Assembly: GCA_934045905.1 (NCBI GenBank)
Contig: OW203767.1
Coordinates: 29,758,520-29,822,519, forward strand
Length of the DNA: 64,000 nucleotides
From: Leuctra nigra
Lineage: Eukaryota > Arthropoda > Insecta > Plecoptera > Leuctridae
Direction: 5' to 3'
The translations under genes and the position numbers were made by a program. Below, one piece after another: positions 50,201-62,200 of this stretch. Below the pieces are notes generated by a model. It saw nothing but the letters and a program-made list of their open reading frames with translations, was not told where the DNA came from and did not search any database. Each line of letters opens with the position of its first letter. The stretch's first letter is position 1.

Positions 50201-53200
50201 TAGAGACACTGTGAACCAAGAATTTCATTTCTGGATCTTCATCCTCATCCGTACATTTCAGAAATGCCCTAGAAAGTGTGTCAGCCAACACCATCTGCTT
50301 CCCTGGCAAATAAGTAATCTCTAGATCATACTTTATGATTTTCAGTTGCATCCTTTGCAACCTTGGAGAAACCTTGTTCACTGTTTTAGACATGATCGTT
50401 ACTAAAGGTTTATGATCAGTTTGAATGATCACCTTCCTGCCATAAGCATAATAGTGAAATCTGGTCAGACCAAACACAATCGAATTGAGCTCTTTCTCGA
50501 TCTGAGCATAACCCTGTTCCGTTTCCGTCAAACTCCTGGAAGCAAATGCAATAGGATGTCCATCCTGAACCAAACACGCTCCCATCCCGTCTTTGGAAGA
50601 ATCGACTTGCAACACAAGTGGCTTTGTGTCGTCAAAATACACTAAAACTGGTGCCTGACATAACATCTCTTTCAGGTCCAAAAAAGCCTTTTCATGTTCA
50701 TGCTCCCAAACCCAATCAACGTCAGATTTCAACAACTGTCTAAGCGGACACGATACTGAGGACATATTGGGCATGTACTGACTGATGCACAAAATTGAGC
50801 ATACCCAAAAATCTTCGAATATCTGCGGCACAAGTCGGAGTTGGCATGTCAGCTATAGCCCTAACTCTTTCAGGATCCGGTCGCACACCTGTTGCTGATA
50901 CCTGCTGTCCCATGAACTTCACCTCTGAGAGACCATGCTGAAACTTAGCACAATTAAATTTCACGTTCATTTGTCTAGCCCTTTCAAGAACCTGCCTCAA
51001 AACTCTGTCATGTTCCTCCTGAGTTTTTCCCGAGATAATAATGTCATCAAATATTATCTGTACACCTTCAATGTCTCCAAAAATCTCATTGTTCATACGT
51101 TGAAATACTTCCGGACTTGAAGATAAGCCAAAAGGCATTCTGAGAAATTTATACCTTCCGAAAGGTGTGTTGAATGTACACAAGTCTGTACTTTTCTCAT
51201 TCAAGGTCACCTGATGAAACCCATCTTTCATGTCCAAAATAGAAAAAATTTTGCACCCTGAGAGTCTCGCTAATACATCCTCAGCCACAGGAATAGGATA
51301 GTGTTCCCGTTTTAGACTCTTGTTAAGCTCAGTAGGATCTAAACATACACGGAGATCCCCACTTGGCTTCTCTACAATTACCAGGTTGTGCACCCAATCG
51401 GTTGCATGCGTTACCTTCACAATCAGATTTTGTTTTTCCATTGCATCTAACTTAAATAAATAATAAATAAATAAAAAATAAAAAGGGCTTTATTAAGTTT
51501 ACGGCGAGATTAAGCACAAATGCTTCTCTTCCACCTAACCGTTTACATGCTAAAATAATTCAACATACATGTTATTAAGTTGCTTAAATGCTAGCTACAA
51601 CTTGGCTTTTAACTTATCCCTAATCGCTAAAGGTATACGACGAGGTGGCTCCACCTTTGGAACTGAATCATCCCTCATTTCCATTGTATACTGCCCTGGC
51701 ATACACCCCATACCTTCAAAAACATCTTTGTATTCTTTAATCCAAGCCTTTTTGGTATTCACAGTAGTAGTACCTACTTTGTCAACTTTCTCTATCAAGC
51801 CTAACTTAACACATGCTTCTAGGCCCAATAAAGGTTTACCTTTTGTATCTGTTACCATAAATGGTACCTTTTTCTTCTTATTGCCTTTTTCACAAGTTAA
51901 TGTAATGACTCCTAACGGCTTGACGACATTGTTGCCAAATCCTTCCAACTTTACATTTGTTGGACTTAGTTTCCCTACATTACCCATTCTTTTGTAACAA
52001 TCTGCAGGCAAGACACTCGTTTCTGCTCCTGTATCAAGCTTAAATGTTACCTTCTGTCCCGCAACCAGCACATCGGCATTCCACGACTGCTTCTGCGACG
52101 CTGAAACACCGTCTATCTTCTTTGTATTCTTCAAGGTCACGGACTCCATGGATAAAGTTGAAACATCTGGATGTTCTTCTTCTGATGACGTTTCTTCTTC
52201 GTCGTCGCTATCCGGCATGTTGTTCGGATCGTACTGCTCTACTGTCTTGACTGCTTTCTTCTTCATCTTGTTCTTCTTTTGTAGGCGGCACATTTTCTTG
52301 AAGTGCCCTTCCTTCTTACACCCCGAGCAGCGTTGCCCAAAGGCTGGACATTTACGAGGTGCATGGGAGTAGCCGCAAAAACTGCAATTATTCTTTAATG
52401 GCAGTTGATTCTTCAACTGCTGAATTGGCTTGCTTGTCTTTTGCACAAATTCTACGTTCTTCACTCCCTCGAGTTGTGCCAATTGTAGTCTGCTGGCTTC
52501 TGCTGCTCTACAATATTCTGCTGCTTTCATCAGTGCGAGGTCAGGAATACGCAGCAATCTCTCACGTAATGATTTATCATTGATTCCTAACACCACTCGT
52601 AACGTCAGCATCTGCTCCGTCTGATCTTTGAACTCACAAGTGGACGCCATCTTCTTTAACTTGGTCAAAAAACTTTCAAACGGCTCCCCTTCCGCTTGAC
52701 TGTGTGTGAAGAATTTTGACTGTTCAAAAATTAGATTTTTGCGGGGGTTGCAGTATAGTTCAAACTTGTTTAACACGTCTTTAAGGCTCGCCGAACTCTC
52801 ACCTGTTGCATAAGTGAATGTATTAAACACTTCAATCGCCTCTTCTCCAACAAAGTTTAATAGCATCGCCACTTGTACATCTTGAGGTTTTGCCTCTCGG
52901 CCCGTTGCTTTTAGATAAATTTCGAACCTTTGTTTAAATCTACGGAAATTTTCAGCTAAATTTCCCGTTAGATCCAACGGCGGCGGCGAATTAAATCGAG
53001 TTGCTGACATACTGCTTGCTTGGTGAGGTCAATTGGCTGTCGTTGTCTTCTTACTGCGTAGTTCGCGCACGTGTTGAAAACTCTTCTTAGCTTGTTTTCT
53101 CTGCCCTAGCTTAACACACGCAGTAATCTTGATTTGCACTACTTCTGACACCATGTAATAGGATATTGAGTGGGACTTTATAAACACTGTACTTGGATAA

Positions 53201-56200
53201 TTAGTAATTAGTATTTATTTTGGTTCGTACATCTTAATAGCAATCTTCTAGAACGACTCCATCTTGGTTGACCTACTTGTCATAACCATGACTACCAACT
53301 GCATAACATCACACCACCATTTTCATTGTGGACTATGCGCGAACAATGTTTAGATTTCTGAATCTAAATCTTGAGAGGGTCAGGACCCTCGCAAGACTGT
53401 GTTTCTGCAAAATCTCGGTAGAAAGGTACAAATCTCCAAAAGGCCCCTCGCAATGCTATCGTTGTCAGAAATTTGGCCTTACATCGAACTCAATAGAGTC
53501 AATAGACGTGCTAAATTTAAACATGACGATCAATGATTATATTTTAATCTTCTTATAAGGTACAAGCGTCAATAGACGTGCTTATTTTAACTATGACGAA
53601 CAATGATTTTATCTTATAAAACTACAATACTACAAAAATATGACTACAATACTTGGTACACTCTTACTCCATTATCTATTCTTAATTATTATTTTAAATT
53701 TTCTAGATCTTAGTTAATTATTTAATCGCTATACAGGTAGCCCAGCAAAAGTCATGTTTTAATAAAGTGAGGTGATTTTAAATAAAGTAGCGACGACTAG
53801 CCTTGATAAGGGTTTTAACCCGGTGCAGAAAGAAAGGGTTCATTAATCCTGGTCATACAAGGAAGGGGAGCAAACTATAAATGAATCTATATTATAATAT
53901 TCATTCATATAAATGAATGATACCAGCTGATCTGACACTGTTAAATGTTGGTGTTTGTTGTCGGTGTCCCGCAAGTGATGCTAAAAGGCTTCACTTTTTT
54001 TGGTGGAATGAGCCTACCTCTGTCATAGTGTTAGTACCTATATATCTCTCGATCTATATCGCTGTCGTGTATTAAACAAGGAAAACGCTCTGTGTAACGC
54101 GTTGATGAGCGAGCACGGACACGCGCAACACCTCGAACCGAAATTATGTATATCGAAAATATCATTAAAAACCAATAATTCATGAAATTTGTCAGACTTG
54201 TAGGTATAAAAATCTCCAAATATTCCTAAAGTATTAGTCCCAATAACCATGCAAAGATTTAAGTTGATCGATTGAACCTTTATGAGTATTGTTCCTTGTT
54301 AATATTCAAAAATCATAGGATCTATTTAAAAAATATACCTGGGACCACTCATATGTTATAAGTGTGTGTACTTACACAGTATTAGACGATCTGGTGAACG
54401 GTCATATCAGTTTCATACGTTTGAAAGTTTCTGCTCTAACTAGGTACCTTGGAACTATAAAGAGTCGAAGTAGCCGTGATCAACATTTTCGAGAAATTTG
54501 ACAGCCAACACGCAGAATGTCCGTAAAATCTCAATAACTTTTGGAATTAAACACAGATAAGTCTGAAAATTGTCAAAAATACAGATAATGTTGGTCCCAA
54601 TGACCATGCAAAGTTTTAAGTTGATCGGTCATACGGTTCTAGTTTAAATTTAAAAAAACATATGAAACATTTTTATAAATTTTAACCAATGAGAGGATTT
54701 GTCTGAAACTTTGTAAGAATGATTACAATGTTGGTTGAAATGACTTGACAAAATTTCAAATTGATCGGAACAACCAATCGAAAGATATTTTTTTTTAAAT
54801 TTGAACCAATCACGGGATCCCGTTCAAAAACGATCCCAGGGACCGCATAGAATACTTTAGTATGTGAACAAAATTTCAGATCGATTGCTTGAGCGGTTTG
54901 ACCTGGGCTGTGACCACAAAAAAAAAAAAAAAAAAAAACACACACAGAGAAAGTGCCATAAGAGTACCGTGGTGACGCTCGCTACGCTCGCTCAATAAGG
55001 CATTTTGAAAAGGCATTCATCGTAATATCGTGGAAATTGATCCTATTTAGGAGATGGATATCCTTAAAAAAAAAGCAGATCCTAAAAAAGGCAGAACTTC
55101 CTAAAAAAGCAGTACTTCCTATTTTTAGGATGGTCCTCCTTTCGCCGGATGCGAGAATTTTTTTAGCACAGAGATTTTTCCTATGGGACTTTTAACAGCC
55201 AATCAGAGAGCAGGACTAGGGGGCGTGACGTCAGAAGTTATGACGTCACTTAGCCATTTGTTATCGTGAATGAAAAATCCAACATCGCTGTTCAGTAATT
55301 TTCGCTGCAGCAATGAATCAAAATGAATTTAGCAACATTCCACTACATAGAAAGTAAGTTATAATGCCACTATGCTTTATTTTTATTGTTTCATTATATT
55401 CGTGCATTACAAAACAGTTGTTCATGGTCAGGTAGGGTTAGGTAGGGTAACATTTCAGTTTCTTATATCAAAGATACCTTAAGTTCGTAGTTAATACACA
55501 ATTTAAAAGTGAAATGCATTGAACAAACTATCTTTATACGCATTTTAATATACCTACCGACTATTTCAGTCTAGTACCTACACTCTGGTAAAGTAATGTG
55601 TGAGGTTAGGTCGACCAACCAACAATTTTAACACCGACATCAACTATCGCTCTATAATACATTTGCATAAGCACAAGACTATTATAATATTCACAATTAT
55701 GCAAATTCTTATCAGATTCCATTTCCATCTCACGAACATAAGAGTTGGGCATAATACATTCATCCTCATTCGCAGACATTTTAAGTTTTGACAGATTGGC
55801 GCAGATAATCAGCTGTTAAAGTCATATTTATTTGCATGGCGATTGCAGAAGTTCTGACGTCACGCCCCCTTATCCTGCACTCTGATTGGCTGTTAAAAGT
55901 CCCATAAGAAAAATCTCTGTGCTAAATAAATTCTCGCCCCCCGCGAGTACTTGGGAGCCATTTAGGATCCCCATTAGGAAGCTGTGGGGAGGCTTTTATG
56001 ATCATGTTAGAAAGGACTAGGGATATCCTACATCCTTTATTAGGAGGGACTAGGGAGATCCCAGGTACAACCTTGTGTTTGCTGGGATAAATGCACACAT
56101 GAGGAAATAGTTGCTTGAAAGATTGGGATTAAAGTTGTGAATTGAGTGAGGTGATTTGGCATCAAGAAAACATTGGATATTGGAAGGATTGTCATAGTGA

Positions 56201-59200
56201 GAGTATGAAGCAGTGAGAAATAAGACAAATTTGGTTTGAAAAGCCACTGCAATTGATTGTGCATGCGAGTGCCAGAGAGGTAGAGAGATAAGTGTCACAT
56301 CGGAGGAGCAATAAGCGCATGCGCTAAGGATTCAAGGGAGTCTGTACCTGTGTAAGACAGAGTGACGAGCAAGCCTCTCTCTTGCACGGGGATCCATCTA
56401 GCAAGCAGCGCATGCGTGGCAGGGAACACCATGCCCTGCGGAGAAAACAAGTTGAGACAAGAGAGATGGTAAGCTACAGGGGTGCTTGGAGCATACCAAT
56501 CAATCGAATTACTACTATTTTCATCACTGTCTAATATTGATATTTTTATTTTTAAAGTATTCATTCTATCCAGATGAGTCAGTGCTCCCACCTGGCTTAG
56601 CCCCTGCATGTTACACCTCCAACCTGGCTTAGCCCCTGCATGTTACATCACCCACCTGGCTTAGCCCCTGCATGTTACACCTCCCACCTGGCTTAGCCCC
56701 TGCATGTTACATCACCCACCTGGCTTAGCCCCTGCATGTTACATCACCCACCTGGCTTAGCCCCTGCATGTTACACCTCCCACCTGGCTTAGCCCCTGCA
56801 TGTTACACCTCCAACCTGGCTTAGCCCCTGCATGTTACATCACCCACCTGGCTTAGCCCCTGCATGTAACACCTCCAACCTGGCTTAGCCCCTGCATGTT
56901 ACACCTCCAACCTGGCTTAGCCCCTGCATGTTACACCTCCCACCTGGCTTAGCCCCTGCATGTTACACCTCCCACCTGGCTTAGCCCCTGCAAGTTACAC
57001 CTCCCACCTGGCTTAGCCCCTGCATGTTACACCTCCCACCTGGCTTAGCCCCTGCATGTTACACCTCCCACCTGGCCTAGCCACTGCATGTTACACCTCC
57101 CACCTGGCTTAGCCCCTGCATGTAACACCTCCCACCTGGCTTAGCCCCTGCATGTTACACTTCCCACCTGGCTTATCCCCTGCATGTTACACCTCCCACC
57201 TGGCTTAGCCCCTGCATGTTACACCTCCCACCTGGCCTGGCCCCTGCATGTTACACCTCCCACCTGGCTTAGCCCCTGCATGTTACACCTCCCACCTGGC
57301 TTAGCCCCTGCATGTTACACCTCCCACCTGGCTTAGCCCCTGCATGTTACACCTCTCACCTGGCCTAGCCCCTGCATGTTACACCTCCCACCTGGCTTAG
57401 CCCCTGCAAGTTACACCTCCCACCTGGCTTAGCCCCTGCATGTTACACCTTCCACCTGGCTTAGCCCCTGCATGTTACACCTCCCACCTGGCCTGGCCCC
57501 TGCATGTTACACCTCCCACCTGGCTTAGCCCCTGCATGTAACACCTCCCACCTGGCTTAGCCCCTGCATGTTACACTTCCCACCTGGCTTAGCCCCTGCA
57601 TGTTACACCTCCCACCTGGCTTAGCCCCTGCATGTTACACCTCCCACCTGGCCTAGCCCCTCATTGTTACACCTCCCACCTGGCTTAGCCCCTGCATGTT
57701 ACACCTCCCACCTGGCTTAGCCCCTGCATGTTACACCTCCCACCTGGCTTAGCCCCTGCATGTTACACCTCCCACCTGGCTTAGCCCCTGCATGTTACAC
57801 CTCCCACCTGGCCTGGTCCCTGCATGTTACACCTCCCACCTGGCTTAGCCCCTGCATGTTACACCTCCCACCTGGCTTAGCCCCTGCATGTTACACCTCC
57901 CACCTGGCTTAGCCCCTGCATGTTACACCTCCCACCTGGCTTAGCCCCTGCATGTTACACCTCCCACCTGGCCTAGCCCCTGCATGTTACACCTCCCACC
58001 TGGCTTAGCCCCTGCATGTTACATCTCCCACCTGGCTTAGCCCCTGCATGTTACACCTCCCACCTGGCTTAGCCCCTGCATGTTACACCTCCCACCTGGC
58101 TTAGCCCCTGCATGTTACACCTCCCTCCTGGCCTAGCCCCTGCATGTTACACCTCCCACCTGGCCTAGCCCCTAAATGTTACACCTCCCACCTGGCTTAG
58201 CCCCTGCATGTTACACCTCCCACCTGGCTTAGCCCCTGCATGTTACATCACCCACCTGGCCTGGCCCCTGCATGTTACACCTCCCACCTGGCTTAGCCCC
58301 TGGATGAACCGGAAGGCGAAGACGAGCCCCCAGCCTCCGTGCGCCGCTCCAACTGGGATCAGCATGCAGAAAGATGACGTCACGACTGTCGCCACGGCCA
58401 GGACGATCTTGGGACCGAAGCGCTCGGCCAACAATCCACCAGGCACTTGCAAGAGGAAGTAGCCCCAAGCAAAGCCGCTTAAGATTGTTGATTGAGTAGA
58501 CAAGTCCCAGTCATATTCCTGGAGAAACATCATAATATGAAGTATTGTAGACCTATGTTTGAATATATTTATTGGCCTAGTTTTGACATAAGCTTCGTCC
58601 AAGTTGAAATGTATGTATACTACCATAATACTATCTCACCTGGACTCCTATTCTACAATGAAAGCGAAATTATTTCGGTTTTAATCATTTGTGATTCGTG
58701 TTTTCCTTTTATAGCATACTGAATCTATGTCCGAATGTTATGATATTGATATCGATTTAGTTACAGAATAAGGGACCTGCTAGACGGAAAATGATTGGTT
58801 AGGACCCTTGATAGAAGCTTGAAGTTTCTGTGCGGTTTCTGCTCTGATTGCTTTATTGGACCCCAACCCAAACTACTTGGGGTATAGTACGTATTTGATC
58901 TAGGAGAATATACTTTGTGTGAATCTATCTATTGAGGAATTGCTAAGATCGCTGCCGGCGAAACGTCACTTGTCCCGGCCCTTAGAGGACCAGTGAACCC
59001 AAAAATTAAAATTTTACTATAATTCACGTTAGGGGATTTAAGCACATTGACGCAGTGTTGGAACATCTAGCCTAACGCGTATGGTCTTGAAATGGTACAT
59101 AAAAGAATGACCTTGCGACAAGTGGCGAGTCAGTATTACAGTGTAACATCGATTTCATCTTCAAATATTCGGTGTGAGCAAACTAAGTGCAATCCAGGAT

Positions 59201-62200
59201 GAAATAACAAACAAATCTTCCTCTTTCTAACCACATTTTATTCAAAACTATAGCGCCTATAATTTACCTGCAATTAATAAAATCTCTTATTAAGCCCCAC
59301 TTTATATTTTACCAGCTTTACGCCAACCCTCCTGTTCCATGAATTTAAATTTACGATCGAAATGAGATCACTTTTGAAGGTATTTAAACACACTTTATGA
59401 CCGTCAACGACACAATGTTTCTACTTAAAATGTACACTCAATTAATTGAAAAATGGCACACAAAGTTATTCAAGGTTATTATTGAACTTGATCTAACCAT
59501 TTTTATTTTCATAACCAATCAGAAGTTATGTTTTTAAATGTAAATCTTTGAACAAATCATTGGGCAATGCTCAAAAACAATCATAGGCTAAATTGGAATG
59601 GTGCAAAATGTTGCATGTGTGCAAAATTTCAGATCGATTGGATAAAAATGTGACCTACAGCGTCGGGGAAAAAAAAGAAGAACTGTCCATTAGAACCGAA
59701 TGAAGACCCTCGCTACGCTCGCTCAATAAAGTCGGTAGGTACCGGATTTTCAACGATAAACCCTACATTTATTAGTGCCTGTGACCAGGTAAGATATCAA
59801 GTTATTGAAAAAAAGAAACTTGATGCCCTCTTTGACTAGGTATTCATAACAAAGACAACGACCCCACTTGCAAGTCTGTATACCTACAGTGAAAATTGCG
59901 ATCTCTACGATATTTTTAATGCAGTACAGCAATATTTCGTCAATAATTTTCGGGACCAATATATTGGAGGCGAAAAAGGTCAAGTGGGTTGTAGCTTAGA
60001 CTAAATTCACTTATAGAATGAGGAAAATACATTAAATTCCTCTAATACAACAGTTTGAAAAATTTCGTATTCTATATTATATGTTTCATCACGTGGTTCC
60101 ACTCGAATACCCCTAAAAAGCAACTTGAGCTAAAACCGAATAGAAACTTTCATCAATGCTTGTCGTATTCCTGAAATAATTGCCTAAAGCCGGTTTCACA
60201 TAAAGCGCGTTTCGCGGTTTGCGTTTTGCGTTTTGCTTCTTTTTTATTGACCAATCACAAGTCTCCCTTGAGAGGTTTAGCTGGACTTGTGATTGCCGAT
60301 TGGTCGGAAAGAAAAACGCGAAACTCAATACGCGATACGCGCTTTGGTAGAGTATTATAGCTGTTCTGTTGAACGTCTACGAAGTTGGGAGTTGTGATGT
60401 GGTTTGACGGAACACTGTAGTAGAGAGTACACTGACGTGTGTGTACTCTATCTCTCTCTGCTCTATATAAAAACATGTTTATGATATGGGTCAGAGAGAG
60501 GCAGAGTGCAACTATCTTATTGCCGCCACTGTACATCTATGCTTTATGCTATTCAACTGACCAGATAGTCTGAGTTGACGGCCTCCTTGTCGACCATGGC
60601 GACGATGGCGACGGAGAGGTTGACGCGGAGGGTGATGACTGTGTGAAGTAGTGTCACATGAAGGGAAGTAAAGGCATGTACTGACCGGATAGTCTGGGTT
60701 GGCGCCCTCCTTGTCGACCATGGCGCCGATGGCGACGGAGAGGTTGACGCGGAGGGTGGTGACTGTGTGTAGTGTCACATGAAGGGAAGTAAAGACATGT
60801 ACTGACCGGATAGTCTGGGTTGGCGCCCTCCTTGTCGACCATGGCGCCGATGGCGACGAAGAGGTTGACGCGGAGGGTGATGACTATGTGTAGTGTCACA
60901 TGAAGGGAAGTAAAGGCATGTACTGACCGGATAGTCTGGGTTGGCACCCTCCTTGTCGACCATGGCGACGATGGTGACGGAGAGGTTGACGCGGAGGGTG
61001 GTGACTGTGTGTAGTGTCACATGAAGGGAAGTAAAGGCATGTACTGACCGGATAGTCTGGGTTGGCACCCTCCTTGTCGACCATGGCGACGATGGCGACG
61101 GAGAGGTTGACGCAGAGGGTGGTGACTGTGTGTAGTGTCACATGAAGGGAAGTAAAGGCATGTACTGACCGGATAGTCTGGGTTGGCACCCTCCTTGTCG
61201 ACCATGGCGACGATGGCGACGGAGAGGTTGACGCGGAGGGTGGTGACTGTGTGTAGTGTCACATGAAGGGAAGTAAAGGCATGTATTGACCGGATAGTCT
61301 GGGTTGGCACCCTCCTTGTCGACCAAGGCGACGATGGCGACGGAGAGGTTGACGCGGAGGGTGGTGACTGTGTGTAGTGTCACATGAAGGGAAGTAAAGA
61401 CATATACTGACCGGATAGTCTGGGTTGGCGCCCTCCTTGTCGACCATGGCGACGATGTCGACGCAGAGGTTGACGCGGAGGGTGGTGACTGTGTGTAGTG
61501 TCACATGAAGGGAAGTAACGACATGTACTGACCGGATAGTCTGGGTTGGCGCCCTCCTTGTCGACCATGGCTACGATGGCGACGGAGAGGTTGACGCGGA
61601 GGGTGGTGACTATGTGTAGTGTCACTTGAAGGGAAGTAAAGACATGTACTGACCGGATAGTCTGGGTTGGCACCCTCCTTGTCGACCATGGCGACGATGG
61701 CGACGGAGAGATTGACGCGGAGGGTGGTGACTATGTGTAGTGTCACTTGAAGGGAAGTAAAGACATGTATGACCGGATAGTCTGGGTTGGCGCCCTCCTT
61801 GTCGACCATGGCGACGATGGCGACGGAGAGGTTGACGCGGAGGTTGATGACTGTGTGTAGTAGTGTCACATGAAGGGGAGTAAAGACATATACTGACCGG
61901 ATAGTCTGGGTTGGCGCCCTCCTTGTCGACCATGGCGACGATGGCGACGGAGAGATTGACGCGCTGTGTGAAGACTACCACCATGTTGAGGAATGCCAAG
62001 GCCACCTGGAGGTGACGTATGCCGAGACATCGCTCTGCAAGTTAAGTCAATGCGGACCTTTCAAAGTGATTCTAGACACTTTCATTTTTAATCACACACT
62101 TTATACAATAAATACATATATTTCCATAAGTAATACACAAATTAAATACAATGTATAAAGTGTTGTAGAATGCGTCAATAGTAATAAACTTGAAACTTGA

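Larger units (their letters stand above)
48479..53313 (-). mobile_element. Ty3/gypsy LTR retrotransposon with 160-bp LTRs
   Basis: LTRs at 48479-48638 and 53154-53313 (160 bp each, TG...CA, three mismatches by eye) are flanked by a 5-bp duplication CCACC (48474-48478, 53314-53318). Minus-strand order: PBS, gag-protease, RT-RNase H, integrase, purine tract. No env-like ORF. Pol is broken by frameshifts, a stop and a ~145-bp insertion, so the copy is dead despite similar LTRs. It lies in SLC17 intron 4. Confidence 0.95.

Noticed and set aside
56589..58287. CRISPR-like look of the 32-bp repeat array
   Set aside because: Units are directly contiguous with no unique spacers, in a eukaryotic intron, and each unit is a copy of an exon-intron boundary.
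58208..58462. Plus-strand 84-aa open frame over the edge of array B and exon 3
   Set aside because: Opposite-strand shadow of exon 3 and the minisatellite.
60557..61869. Series of overlapping 81-127 aa minus-strand open frames
   Set aside because: They read through array A in successive frames and stop at the same TGA of each unit. Only the exon 2 frame at 61898-62034 is real.
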